From assembly GCA_014529385.2 (NCBI GenBank), contig CM043959.1, forward strand, positions 92,359,529-92,423,528: a DNA stretch of 64,000 bases, given 5' to 3'. This DNA is from Adiantum capillus-veneris (Eukaryota > Streptophyta > Polypodiopsida > Polypodiales > Pteridaceae). This document shows, piece after piece, positions 45,440-56,930 of the stretch; the first letter of the stretch is position 1; each line of letters begins with the position of its first letter. The translations under genes and the position numbers were made by a program. The notes beneath the pieces were generated by a model, which did no database searches, was not told where the DNA came from, and saw nothing but the letters and a program-made list of their open reading frames with translations.

Positions 45440-45721
45440 AAAATATCTAGATATTTGTTGGATGGACTAGAAGCTCATTGGACCCCTCTTTAGCCCAACC
45501 AATAGCATTCAAACACACCATGTAGTTAAGCTTAGAGAGAGTCTGACATGTGTCCCATGTGCCCTTTGAGAAAAAGGGTGCCCTTTGGGTGAGTGGAAGG
45601 TTAGGTCAAAGATTCCCCTAGCTTTGGAACTTTTATGCATAGGAAGCTTCTCAAGCACCTTCCTCATTAAGTATGACAAGTACCTCGAGTACCTTAGTCA
45701 TCAAGCATGACAAGCACTTTA

Positions 45722-45860
45722 GGTGGATTTCCCACCTCAAGATCAACCCTAGCTTGCCTAAGGTCAAAGGCAAGTTTAGGTCGGGTTCCCACCTCAAGCT
45801 CAACCCTAGCTTGCCTAAGGTCAAAGGCAAGTTTAGGCCAGATTCCCACCTAAAGTTTTC
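45722..45860 (+). repeat. 57-bp tandem repeat, about 2.4 copies
   Basis: Units starting near 45722, 45779 and 45836 share CCCACCTCAAG, CAACCCTAGCTTGCCTAAGG and TCAAAGGCAAGTTTAGG. The period is a multiple of three and, in the open frame 45673-45870, gives a 19-residue repeat containing NPSLPKVKGKFR. Whether it is translated is unknown. Confidence 0.85.
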
Positions 45861-46593
45861 CTTTGACTAAGGTCAAAGGACTTTCAACACTAACCATTGG
45901 AGGTCTTTAATGAACCTAACCCTAAGGTCTTTTAAGCTCCATTAGTTAACCTTGCTCTTTGACAGACCATCTCTCATTTGGACCCCTTTACCATTAGCCC
46001 CGTGTTGAGATAGATCCGTAAGCACATGTCTATATTCTAACCCTTGTTCCCGTTTATTATCCCACATTAAATGATCAATTTAATATGAGAAAATCATTTG
46101 GGTTGGTTAGATATTAAATTTAATGACACAAGGCTTCCACCTCAAGAATGTTGATCGTCTCTGGTAGGTTGAGGGGTGCAGCGACAGAGCCTTCAACACC
46201 CCCAGCAGATACCCTTGTTGGTGCGAAGGGAGGGCTACGTGAAGAACCGTACTTCATGGTGAATGGCTCTTGCAACTTCAAGGCGCTCTATGCTATCAGG
46301 TGGTAGCGTAAAATCAGGCAACAGCACTTCAGCTTGGGACTGGTGGAGACAGTGCAGATGATGCAGAGCACTTGGGCCGATTGTATGAAAAAATGGGGGG
46401 GAGTTATTGTGAACGAGGGACTGGTGTGGTAATGCTCCCGAGGCCTAGATGTTTGGCACCCTATTGTCTTGGCCTAGAGTAGGTGATCTGGCCTGGGAGG
46501 TCATCTCATCTAGCCGGAGGTGGGAAGTTAATGAGGTGCGGTTATCCCTGGGTGGGCACTGCTAGAGCCTACGCCATCGCTAGGGTTTATAAA

Positions 46594-46806
46594 TCTGAAA
46601 ATTGATGTGCTCTACATATCTAGATGCATCACCTAGATGTAAGGCTCATAATTACTCTTGATATTTTGCTAACTTTTCTTAGTATTTCTTTGGAATCTTG
46701 TGGTAGTTGATCATCTTGCGGTTATCTCTAATCAAAAGGGCAAAATGTACAAGCACAAGGGCATTGTAGGTATCATTTGCATGCTCATCATCCAAATCTT
46801 CATCCT
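46594..46806 (+). repeat. Dispersed direct repeat, copy 1 (about 210 bp)
   Basis: From AAAATTGATGTGCTCTACAT to ATCTTCATC it matches 52284-52497 on the same strand with about a dozen differences. The two copies are 5.7 kb apart, and their flanks are unrelated except for a few bases. Confidence 0.88.
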
Positions 46807-46854
46807 CATTATTAGAGGGTTGGGGAAACCTCACCTAAGGTCTTGGAGCACAAT

Positions 46855-47480
46855 TAGGCTCATCCAGAAGCTCTACTCCTCCTCAACCGCAATAGCTCTC
46901 TCCCTCTGTTATATTACTCATCTATCACACCTTTATCAAGGAGTAATTGTGGTGATTAGTACTCATCCATGAGGATTACATACGAAAGGCACAATCACCT
47001 AATTTTTATAATTCACTTGCAAAATTTTCTTGCTCTCCATATGTATTTAAGGCTTTAATAGGTGGTAGGCTCATGCAAAAGCTCTTGTCCTCCTCTACTA
47101 CTATAGCTCTCTCCCTCTGTTACATTATTCATCTATGGCACCTTTATCAAGGTGTAATTGTGCTGATTAATACTTATCCATGAGGACTTCATATGAAAGG
47201 CACAATCACCTAATATTTATCATTTTCTTGCAAGATTTCGTGCTCTCCATAGGTAGTTCAGGCTTGTGTAGGTTGTAGGCTCATATAGAATCTCTTGTCT
47301 TCCTTTGTTCTAATAGCTCTCCTCCTCTCTTATATTACTTATCCATCGCACCTTTATCAAGGAGTAATTGTGGTGATTAGTACTTATCTATGAGGATTAC
47401 ATACAAAAGGCACTATTACCTACTTTTTATCATTCTCTTGCTCTTGCTCTTCATAGGTTTTTAAGGCTCGCAAATGTGGT
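46855..47480. repeat. Tandem repeat, three units of about 210 bp
   Basis: Units start near 46855, 47066 and 47276, each at TAGGCTCAT, with shared ATAGCTCTC, CACCTTTATCAAGG, GTAATTGTG and GAAAGGCACAATCACCTA blocks. A truncated fourth start (TAGGCCATGAG) lies at 47480. There is no conserved ORF. Confidence 0.88.
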
Positions 47481-47886
47481 AGGCCATGAGAGAAGAGGCT
47501 AAGATAGTTTTTTTCATATTGGTTATGTGATTAAGGGGCCAATTAAATTATGGTTTGTGAAGATCTTAGCCTTCAAAATCAATATGAGTTAAAGTAGAGC
47601 TTAAAGCACATTGTTTACAAGTTTTGTTCTCTTTAATACAAGCCCTTTTTTGGCGGGCGGCTACTGAGGGCCCCGCGAGGGGGGTGTGGGTGGCTTCAAT
47701 AAATTTCTAACCCTCATCGACTACACTCTCCAAAATGGAGAGGAAGAAATTCTTTTTGAGAAAATTGCAACAAGCCACATAAGAGGGGAAGATCTCCTCC
47801 TCCTTTACAACAAAAAACTCCATGAAAATTGTAGCAAGCCACATAAGAGGAGAAGATCTCCTTCTTCTTTACAACAACGAAATCCA
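47481..47886. other. Pre-insertion sequence left of the LINE, with a 64-bp duplication
   Basis: CAAGCCACATAAGAGG followed by AAGATCTCC occurs at 47771 and again at 47835. The sequence continues on the far side of the LINE at 49847. A short ORF (47686-47964) spans the duplication but runs into the LINE, so it is not a gene as it stands. No function is recognised. Confidence 0.4.
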
Positions 47887-49846
47887 TCAAGAAGAGGCAA
47901 CTTTTTTTTTCTTTTTTTTTCTTGCAAAACTCACAATTGTGAGTGGATAGTATTAAGAACATAAATATATACCAATCCTTGAGCTCATTGAGGGTCAAAG
48001 GATTACAAGTTATCTGCTTGGCAAAGAAACCATTCCTACTCCTCGGCTTTACTTATTACAAGATGTTACGTATTGTTCTAGACCAGTCCTCTGAGGCTTG
48101 TTTGCATCCAATCCTGTGGATCATCAATCTGCTCTCTTGCGTGATTTCACAAAGCTTGTCACATCTAGATCCCCCTCAAACACGCGGTGGTTCCTTACTT
48201 GCCAAATATGGTGGAAGAAGTAGTACCTGATTATTTGAGTGCAGAGGAGAAGAGCAGGACTCCCCATCCTGTTACTACCAAAGAACAGATCATTCTTGAA
48301 GAACTTAATTTTCCATATACTTTGAATCCACTTGCATATTTTCCCATCCATGCCCCTGATTGCATGGCATCCCATGAAAAGGTGGGCTAGGTCTTCACTG
48401 GCTATTCTGCACCCCGAGCAACGATCGGACCCGATGCCTCTTTCTTGTATCTTTACGCCCGTCTCTGCAGAGCACCCCACATCACTTTCCACAGAAATAT
48501 CTTCATATAATGAGGCCATCTTGGCTTCCAGATGTTCTACATGACTCCGTCCACTATTTTTCCATCAAGTGCCTCTTCCATAATTTGTTGAGGGGGCTAC
48601 ACCAATCAGGCTCGTGCATTAATGCATGGTAAATGCCATTAGAGTGTGGTTTCCAAAAGAGGCTACTCCCGGGCCTTCTCCCAGGCCATCTCCAAGCGTC
48701 CCATTCAAAGTTGGATTCACAAATTGGTATCACCACCTTATCAAGCTCTTTAATCACCCTATAGACTAGTAAGATCTCAAAGCCATCCATTTGAAATTGG
48801 ATGGCTAAAGAGTCAGCCATTTTCCAGCACTTCCTGTTGCCATTCCAGAATTGCTCTAGTCGAACGAGCCCCTTATTATTCACCTTCCTGGGCATTTCTA
48901 TCCAGTAGGGGCTTTGCAGCAGCCCCACTATTTTAGAGAGCCAAGGGGACCAGTGCAATGTGGAGTTCTTAAAGTATCTGGTTACTTCCCCCCATTCCAA
49001 AACCTCAGCAACACTTTTGCACTTCCTCATCAGCTCCCCTGAGAGTCCAGCAGATCTACGATAAGACCACTTCGGGGCGAGAAGTTTGTCATGCATCACA
49101 ACCTCCTTCCACTTTCCCCCTTTTGATCCCAGTTTTGCTGCATCAATCATTTCCTTGGTCATGATAGCCCAAGTTTGGTCCTGTTTAGCCAATGAGACCA
49201 TAAATTTGGCACAAAGGGCCTCAGCATGAGATACAGGGTTAAGAATGCCGAGCCCTCCTTGGTCTACCGGGCGAGCAACTACCTCCCATCTAGCCCACTA
49301 CCATGGCCGGGAGGTTTTTGTGTTCTTCTTCCAAAGAAACCTTTTCACTGGTTTTAAGAATTCTTTCCAGTTACACTTAGCCATCTTGAGCATGGGGCTG
49401 AGGAAAGCAATATACAGGATCATAAAAGCATTGATCACTCTGATCCGGCTTTGGAAGGGTAGGAGAGAAAACTCCCACCTTCTCATTTTGGCGCTTATTT
49501 TTTCCATGACCCATTGAAATCTTTGACTGTGGGTTACGTCCACCCCTACGGGGGCTCCCAGGTGTCTAAATATGCTCCCTTTTGAGATAATCTCCTGTCC
49601 AAACTGCAGGGTCAAAAGAGTCGTTCTCCGACAGGGAGATTAGTCTTGACTTCTCTATATTTCACTTGGATCTCGAGGCCACAGCAAATGTTTGCACAAT
49701 CTCCAGAGCTCTCCTGACAAATTGAGGGCATGCCTTCAAGAATAGGAGCGAATCATTTGCAAACATTTTGGCTAGTAGCTGGTCGTTGCCCGGCAATGCC
49801 AGACCTTGAATTGTGGAATCTTTTGAGGTTCAAGAAGAGGCAACTT
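47887..49846 (-). mobile_element. 5'-truncated LINE with 17-bp target duplication
   Basis: The element spans 47905-49829 on the minus strand, between duplicated TCAAGAAGAGGCAACTT at 47887-47903 and 49830-49846. On minus it ends in an A-rich tail (plus T-runs at 47902-47920), next to one duplication as target-primed insertion predicts. The 5' end is truncated inside RT. About 1.9 kb remains. Confidence 0.92.
48124..49815 (-). pseudogene. LINE reverse transcriptase C-terminal part and zinc-finger end
   Basis: From the right, the truncated RT begins just before FANDSLLFLKA (49731-49763), where the catalytic FADD has Asn for the first Asp. A frame at 49298-49615 has FRHLGAPVGV and MRRWEFSLLPFQSRIRVINA, the thumb region of plant L1-type RTs. 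The frames at 48554-49201 (with WDAWRWPGRRPGSSLFWKPH) and 48124-48519 follow. The last holds CSGCRIASEDLAHLFMGC, matching the zf-RVT zinc-binding module near the C-terminus of plant LINE ORF2. Frame breaks separate the pieces. RT and zinc module would act in target-primed reverse transcription; this copy is dead. Confidence 0.9.
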
Positions 49847-50650
49847 AAAGAAGGGGGTTTGATCTCTTCTATTAATGATGATGTTGTGCCTCCAAGGAGA
49901 TGTGGCCCCAATTTCTCTACAATCAAGTCATTTCATCAAAGAAACAAAGGTCATAATTCTCACATTTTCTTTTTTTGAAGAATGGAATAAGATAAAAATC
50001 CATGGTCAAAGAAGAAAGCGAGAGACACGCTATCCTGTGTTTTCACCCTCGCGATTTGCACATTTTGATTCAAGCACTTTTGAATGTGGGACAAGTCTCA
50101 AAAAACTCAAGCAAAGGAGAACGGAGCAAGGAAGAAGGCAATGGTGAGCTAGCATGAAATCTCAAGGTACGATGCCAAAAACTTAGAAGGAATGTCAAGT
50201 TGCAATCATGAAGCTATTTCTTAATGACCAGTAGATTAAGATGTCCAAAAAAAATCTCAAGAAAAACAAGGGAGAAGCTCCAAAAGTAGGTAGATAAGTC
50301 TTGGGAAGCACAATTTCAAATCCACATAGATTTTTGTGAACCAAAGTAGCAATTTGGAATTGGGCTTTTTGATGATATGTGGGTATTTATCAATGCACAC
50401 CGTCCCAAAACAATTTTTGCTATCATTCATCACATAATGATAGCATTTTCCTCCTACCAACAATAAAAGAACTCGACCGTTGATCTAAACAAAAAAATTT
50501 GGCATAAGTCATTTATCTCACATTTGTAAAGGAAGCAATCAACTCTTGCTTGCAAAAATGGAGATATAAAGAGGAGAACCATTGCTTCGTTGTCCTCTCA
50601 AAGCATGCAAAGAAGGCAACTCCATAAGCTACAACAATATATTCTCTTGA
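49847..50650. other. Unassigned segment right of the LINE
   Basis: It continues the sequence interrupted by the LINE. No domain or RNA gene is recognised. Confidence 0.3.
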
Positions 50651-51030
50651 ATCAAAGAACGAGGAGTCACTCTTATGCTATGCTAGGTGCCAATATTGAG
50701 GTTGATTGGGAATATCATTGAAAGCTACAAATTAGAGAACAAGGAAATACTCTACCACTTGTGTTCCAAGAAACTTTTAATGAATCACTTAAAAACATTG
50801 CTTATGACTCTCAAGAAGTTAAACTCATACTCTAACTCTCCCTTATCCAAGGAGGAAATATAATTTAAGTGATTTCCTCATAAGAATGTTAATCTATTTG
50901 TCCCTGACTTTATTGCTAGAGACTTACTACAACAAGGCAAGAGGACAGTTGACCTATCTCAAGTAGCTCTCCTCCCAATAAGCTACCATATAGAGTCTTT
51001 CCAGTTCAAAAAGAGGAGATTATGGGACAA
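50650..51030 (+). pseudogene. Decayed chromovirus-type Gypsy fragment
   Basis: On the plus strand one frame reads NKLPYRVFPVQKEEIMGQV at about 50970-51030. This matches the RT-proximal PPYRVSQAQQEEIMRQV of copies E and F on the opposite strand. Upstream, ISSSSPPN-like text and broken frames suggest part of the protease-RT linker. It is a short, heavily mutated remnant of the same or a related family. Confidence 0.55.
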
Positions 51031-52283
51031 GTGTCTGTGTGTGTCATGTCCTAGGGAGCGACATGGTGCAATATGGAGATATTGCTCATTATGGTCACTA
51101 TTTCCCCTCTCCCATGACTAGAAATAAAGAGTGGGAAGGGGAGAAGAAGGAGGCATTGCACATCGAGGATGAAACTTGGCACCCTTGGTGGATTCAAAGG
51201 GAATTTGAACATACTCAAACCCATATAAAATTACAACGGGTATGGTTACAAACAGTAAAGGGGAAAATCTTTAGACTTATGGGGTTTTTCTATTAAAACT
51301 TTTGGCTACAAAGGTTTTGACTACAATGGTATGAATAGCACATACATTTTACATCTTGAAAAAAGGATGACAGCGAGTAAATTGAAAGCTTTCCATTACA
51401 CTTATTACAATAGGTGGGTGGGTTTCTCTTCTTGGCATTTAATTTGTCCTATATGTTGGAATCATCCACTTTGGGATTTCAATATCACCACCATCATCTA
51501 GTGACAACATTGCAGTCAGGTTTGTCAGTGAAGGGTACTAAAAGTGGTGGAGCATGAGGCCTGATTTGAAAATTGATGCGCATTAGTGTGGCTTGAAGTG
51601 GTCAAAGTTGTAGGTGAGGTGGCATCATGTTTGGCTTTAGAAATAGTTTGATGCCATTCCTGTACCTTGGATCGACATTGCAATATTGAAGTATATCCTA
51701 GTAGATCTCTTGTAAGTATTGTAGGGTTGCAGCAGTGTGAACAAAGATCTATATAGACTCATATCGGTGTTGACTGCATCATTGCTATTTTTGCAAGCTA
51801 CCATTGTTGCTTGCAAGTTTTATTTGACTTTGTCCTTATGCTCCTACAATATCATGACTTGCACTTCAAAGAGTTAGATTGCATAGCTTGTCATAGTCAT
51901 TCATGGTGTTGATCACTCAATGACTTCTAGATAGCTTCTTTAGATTCTTTGTCTACTCCTTCGCTTTAGCTCTGAGCTTTGTGCTCCACAAATCAAGTTG
52001 TTTGATTTTTGTTTGGAGATTGGCTAGCTCTTATGTATGTTTTTCCTTGAATATTTGGATGCTATTGCCGCTCATTTTGATGTATTTGTAGATATGCTTT
52101 CAACATGCAGTATATACTTTTTAGGGAATTTCTAGTGAGTACCTAGAGTTTATTTGTGCAATCTAGCATTTCAAGGATGATGTGTGCACACTTGAAATTA
52201 TAGTGGTTGAGGGGGGACACGTGCATTCCAGTGAGCAGCTCTCCAACACCATGAATCTTGGCACCAATTTCCTTTTCTCAAAA
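51031..52283. other. Unassigned segment
   Basis: An 85-residue ORF (51039-51296) and scattered short frames show no recognised domain. Nothing else is evident. Confidence 0.3.
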
Positions 52284-52497
52284 TCTAAAAATTGATGTGC
52301 TCTACATATCTATATGCATCACCTAGATGTAAGGCTCATAATTACTCTTAACATTTTGCTAACTTTCCTTAGGATTTCTTTGGAATCTTGTGGTAGTTGA
52401 TCATCTTGCGGTTATCTCTAATCAAAAGGGCAAAAGGTACATGCACAAGGGCATTGTAGGTATCATTTGTATGCTCATCATCCAAATCTTCATCTTC
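52284..52497 (+). repeat. Dispersed direct repeat, copy 2 (about 210 bp)
   Basis: Partner of 46594-46806. Confidence 0.88.
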
Positions 52498-52559
52498 ATT
52501 AGCATTAAGCTCTTTCAGGAGCTTGCAAGTTGGTGATAGATATATCATAAGCTTCAACA

Positions 52560-52920
52560 AGCTTCTTTACAAATTTGATGAGCCACTCCTATAGCTTGCG
52601 AGCATGCATCATATGAAATTTTTGTGTTTGGGTAAAGGCAGTATGTGCCTTCCTTTAGAATGAACGTCCAGTGTCTGCCACCCATTGACCTCACTAACCC
52701 ACTCACTTATTCTTTATATCAAAGAAGAATAAAAAGTGTGTTGAAAATATGCTTGCAAGGAAATATACCAGCTTAGAGAAGACAAAGGAAGATCAAGGCA
52801 CACAACAGAGAGTAGTATTTCTTAGTATGCTATGGAAAGATAAGCTAGCCCTAGAGTGATGGGCGTTTATACAATGCACAAGGGAAAAAACCTCCTAGTG
52901 AGGGAAAAATGCCTCGACGT
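52560..52920 (-). repeat. Possible 3' LTR sequence of Copia-2
   Basis: It lies immediately downstream of Copia-2 RNase H on the minus strand. It contains a TATA-like TATAAACGCCC (plus 52861-52871), as expected in U3. No terminal TG/CA pair or second copy was found, so limits are approximate. Confidence 0.3.
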
Positions 52921-53490
52921 TCCTAAGTGTGTTCACACACATCATTACCACATGTATATGGTAACAAACCCCCATTGGGAGCAATGGGATGAATGAGAGC
53001 TGGCACATAGAGTATAGGAAAGTGCCATGCCCTGAGGACAAGACCAGTCCACATAGGGGAGTAAGACCAAAGATTTGGAGAAAGCTTTAAAATTCTTACG
53101 AGACAATGCCTTTGTGAAAAGATATGCAAGATTGTCATGTGTTGGCACATAAGCCAAGTTGATCTCTCTTGCTGCTGAGATCCTCTCTCTGACGTATTGG
53201 TAATACACCTCAATGTGCTATGTGCGAGCATGAAAAATTGGGTTCCTTGCAACTTCCAGTGCACTCTGACTGTCAATGTGGATGGTGTTGGCAGTGTCAT
53301 GTCTGACACCCAAATCAGCCATAACATAAGGCGTCTGAGCCATACACACTCAACCATAGCTGTGAAGACTGCCATGTACTCAGTCTCACAACTAGAAGTG
53401 GCCACAGTAGGTTGCTTCTTGCTCAACCATGATGTACATGAAATGCCGAGCATGAAACAAAAACCACTCTTGGACACTTATGTATCATAA
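52921..53490 (-). pseudogene. Copia-2 RNase H
   Basis: One frame (from 53477) reads SGFCFMLGISCTSWLSKKQP, then TVATSSCETEYMAVF and ECVWLRRLM. A second (from 53208) continues YYQYVRERISAAREINLAYV, then PTHDNLAYLFTKAL. Together they cover a Copia RNase H through its C-terminal end, separated by one or more frameshifts. The catalytic E of CETEY is present. It differs from Copia-1 RNase H, so this is a separate family. Confidence 0.88.
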
Positions 53491-53499
53491 CAAGAAGCG

Positions 53500-54862
53500 C
53501 AAAGTGAGTTCAAAAAAGCATGTAAATCTGGCGGCAATGATCTCCCCTTGGAATAAAACAACCCAAGATGCAAAGTGGCACTCAAATAGCAAAAGATCCA
53601 CTTGCTACCCGCCAATTCTTAGACACTGGGCTATGCATAAATCTGCTGACTTGTGAGACTACAATTGAATATCCAGCCTCGTGTTGCAATCATAAATAAG
53701 GCATCCAACAACAATTTGGTAAAGAGTGACATAAGCAGGGTCACCATCATCATGAAGACACAATCTCAAACATGTGTTCCTGGGAGTGGCAATAGGTTTG
53801 CAGTCCTGAAGTCCAAACTTACATAGCAATGTTTGTATGTAATTTGTTTGACACAAGGCAATACCACCATCACACTACTTAAATTGTATGCCCAAGTAAT
53901 GATGCATTAGCTTCAACTATTTCATCTTAAAAGTAGCATTCAAATCAGCCTTAAATTCAGCAATATGTGACTCATTAGGACCAGTGATGATCAGCAAATC
54001 ATCCACTTATAGAACAACAACAAGAAGTACATCACCCTCACGCTTTACAAAAAAAAAATGCTTTCTATTGGACTGTTACAAAAGCCTCGTTTAACCAAAT
54101 GAGTGTCATCTTTCTCATACCAAGCACGAGGAGATTGATTCAACCCATACAAAGTTTCTTACATATGCACACTTTTACTTCCCGTTCTTTAATGACAAAG
54201 TGCGAGGTTGCATTACATAAACTTTCTCAAATATGTCCCCATTCAAGAAAAAAGTAACAATATCTGATTGATGTACATCCCAACCAAAATGAGTTGTCAA
54301 TACACATAGAAAACGCACAATAGTCATACAAAAAGTGCGAGAAAAGTCTCTTCATAATCTATGCCTTTCTCCTGAGCATAGCCTTTTGCAACAAGTTGAA
54401 CCTTATAGCGATCAATCTCATCATCTGGCTTGCATTTCAACCTGTAAACCCACTTCGTACCAATGGCCTTTTGCCAAGAGGCAAATCACATAAAGTCCAT
54501 GTGTCATTTTCTATAAGTGCCTTATATTTTGATTGCATGGGAGCCATCCAATTTTTAGAATTCTGTGTTTCATCAAAATACATAGGTTCCTCAACATCAC
54601 ATAAGCTAGAAATAGCCAAAGCATAAAAATCTGATGCATAAGATGCATGACGAGAACCAGAACGAGTACGCCTAGACAAAGGTGCATCCAATTTACTATC
54701 ACGCAAAGTATGCATAAGCCATTTTGCCATACCTCTAGCCTGCTCATTCTCAGCCCTTTCCTCATGAAGTACATCATGTATATCTGCTTCAGTAAATAGG
54801 TTGATCTGTAACATTTTCAGAAACCCCCATAGGCTGTACCTTTGCCTCATGCAAATGTACAT
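53500..54862 (-). pseudogene. Copia-2 reverse transcriptase
   Basis: The N-terminal end is at 54437-54862. It holds an acidic/Arg-rich linker (RRTRSGSRHASYASD), then NWMAPMQSKYKALIENDTWT and LCDLPLGKRP, the usual start of Copia RT. The middle is broken by several frameshifts and stops. Recognisable text for the LLVV-DD-ML-type active site lies near 53985-54035. The C-terminal end (53659-53856) reads MCQTNYIQTLLCKFGLQDCK, then PIATP. The length is near normal for RT, but it is dead. Confidence 0.85.
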
Positions 54863-54911
54863 TCATATTTCCACCAATAAAAAGAGGTAATAAATTGTCA
54901 CGAATGTCATG

Positions 54912-55370
54912 TCAGCTTAAATCACTGTCTCTAGTACATGACAACAAGGGATGAACAAAATCTTCCACAAACACAACATTATGTGAGACCAAGATACGCT
55001 TTGTTCGCAGATGGTACAACCGGTAACCTTTGCTTTTAGTATTGTAACCAACAAAAATGCATTTTGACAACCTTATCATCAAATTTTCTGCGATGTGTTT
55101 GTGGCGCCAAAGTGTAAGCCAAACAGCCAAAAACACGCATATGATCAATAACTGGCTTTCTATCATGCCATTCTTCTCAAGGAGTCATAGATTGCAAAGC
55201 TTTTGTAGGATCTTGTTAAGTATATAAGTGGCACATATGATATCCGCAAGACAAAACGAATGTGGCAAAGCTTGGATTTTGGCCATACATTGATCCATTT
55301 CCATAAGTAACCTGTTTTTCCTCTCAACTTCACCATTTCGTTGAGGTGTATACGACATTGTTCTTCTCAA
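54912..55370 (-). pseudogene. Copia-2 integrase, C-terminal half
   Basis: At 55185-55370 the frame reads SYTPQRNGEVERKNRLLMEM, containing the third catalytic residue (E in the N-G-x-V/A-E-R-K-N motif), then CLADIICATYILNK. At 54912-55166 it continues with SKCIFVGYNTKSKGYRLYHL and SHNVVFVED, typical of the Copia integrase C-terminal region. The 5' half lies on the far side of an insertion at about 55371-56010. Confidence 0.88.
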
Positions 55371-56010
55371 AGCTTCTCCAACAAGTTACTTATGCAAGAA
55401 GCTAATTTCCTAAAAGTGTCTTATGCAAGAAGCTACTTTCCTACAAGTGTCTTATGCAAGAAGCTACTTTCCCGACAAGTGGCTTATGCAAGAAGCTATT
55501 TTCCTACAAGTGGATACTTTTCAATTGAACAAGTGGCTTTTTCAACAAGCTACTTTGCAACAAGTGGCTTATTCAACAAGCTATTTTTCAACAAGTGGCT
55601 TCTTCAACAAGCTACTTCCAACAAGTTACTTTTTTTCACCTTATCCTTATTCTTTCTTATGATTTTTTTTCTTGGGATAAAACTAATATCCCATGCATTT
55701 GTGAAAGTTGAAAGTGTCTCGTGGATAGCTTTGCATTGGCTATATCCATGTTTCCATGGTGAAAACTGAAAGTGTCTCGTGGGTAGCTCGGGTGCTTGAC
55801 TATAGACCAAATTTACTCAATTGTATTTGAAAAGTTGGCGGCTTAGATATGTCATCAAGGGTAAGGGCTAAGAGGAGGACCTTACAACTAAATCCATATC
55901 TGCACATACTGCCTCATACAAACTTATGTGATCCTTATAACGAACAGAGGCATGCATACTAGCATGTTTTGACTCACAAGTTTGTGATAGGGAAAAAGAT
56001 TCCTGCAACA
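55371..56010. other. Insertion of about 640 bp in Copia-2 integrase
   Basis: Integrase text stops at FLASRGIKHQ (about 56015) and resumes at SYTPQRNG (about 55370), motifs that are adjacent in intact Copia integrases. The intervening DNA includes a minisatellite (55383-55640) and two similar passages with GAAAGTGTCTCGTG (about 55709 and 55769). No clear terminal repeat defines it, so the mechanism is open. The exact right limit is uncertain because 55870-56010 could be diverged integrase. Confidence 0.55.
55383..55640. repeat. Minisatellite of about 31 bp, about 8 units
   Basis: The unit CTTATGCAAGAAGCTACTTT plus CCTACAAGTGT repeats four times. A variant, CTTATTCAACAAGCTA plus TTTTTCAACAAGTGG, repeats about three times, with one short irregular unit between. 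The plus strand is open across it (55341-55769), but the frame follows from the repetition. Confidence 0.9.
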
Positions 56011-56330
56011 CCTTGGTGTTTTATCCCACGGCTAGCCAAAAATGCATTAAATTCATGAGACATATACTCCCCCCCTTGATCGGAACGGAGGGTCCCAATG
56101 TACATTTTGAGACATCTTTAGCCATAGCCAGAAATTACTTGAATCACATAAACACTTCCGACTTTGCTTTAAGCGGATACACCCATGCATGCCTGGAGTA
56201 ATCATTAATGAAAGTCACGAAGTAAAGGTAATTGCCCAAGGACGGAGTTTGCATGGGACCACAAACATCACTATGCACAAGATGCAACATATAACTTGCA
56301 TGTAGCCCTAACTGAACCATCCTTTGGAAC
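56011..56330 (-). pseudogene. Copia-2 integrase, catalytic N-terminal half
   Basis: From the right the minus strand encodes GPMQTPSLGNYLYFVTFIND with YSRHAWVYPLKAKSEVF. A second segment in another frame gives LGTLRSDQGGEYMS and NAFLASRGIKHQ. These hold the first D region (adjacent to GPM) and the second catalytic D (R-S-D-x-G-G-E-Y). Frameshifts separate them. Confidence 0.87.
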
Positions 56331-56930
56331 GCTGCATCTTACCCAAAATACAGCCTTCACAAACATGCTTCATAGGTGCTTCAAGAGGTGGCAAAGAACA
56401 AACCATATAAGATTTTTGCAAACGCAGCAAACTAGCAAAATTCAGATGCCCAAAATGTGCATTCCAAAGTTTTGCATCTAAAACAGCTTTTGAATCCACA
56501 ACTGCATTTGCAAAATTCTTCCCACACTTTTCATACAAAGTGAGCTTATACAGCCCATGGCATAAAATGCCAGATGCAACAATTTCATCACCAAATTTGA
56601 GATAATGGACTTTACATCTGTCATCCACAAATTTCACAACAAGACCAAGTCTAGCAAATGCAGATACAGACAAAAGATTGGTCTTGATCCCAGGTACATA
56701 CAATGCATCAACAAGTGTAAAATAACTACCATTTGCGCCAGTCAGCACAATCTTCCCAACTCCCTTGATCGGATAAGAGGCATTGTTTGCATAAGTGACT
56801 GTATTCCTGTGAGGACGTCCTTGAGAGAGGTAAACAAGTCACAATGAGAGGTATTGTGCTTTGTAGCATCACTATCAAAGTACCACACATGAGCATCTGC
56901 AACAATTTACATACATGCATCATGGACATA
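56308..56930 (-). pseudogene. Copia-2 protease and GAG-pre-integrase
   Basis: Near 56900-56760 a frame reads VWYFDSDATKH, where the Copia protease motif is W-x-x-D-S-G-A-T, so Gly is changed to Asp. From 56748 a 146-residue frame has GSYFTLVDALYVPGIKTNLL, SVSAFARLG, then LWNAHFGHLNFASLLRLQKS and CEGCILGKMQRS, the zinc-binding H-x3-H and C-x2-C of GAG-pre-integrase. Gag is not recognised to the right, so the element is truncated or too decayed there. Confidence 0.88.

Larger units (their letters stand above)
44295..46600. other. Unassigned region with small repeats
   Basis: Open frames at 44704-45246 (plus, 180 residues) and near 44370-44550 carry no domain I recognise; they may be LTR or leader sequence of the chromovirus. 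The region includes (GA)n at 45391-45435. Two similar passages (AAGCTCATTGG followed by CCCCTCT) flank that tract at about 45295 and 45470. A 57-bp repeat is given separately. Confidence 0.3.
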
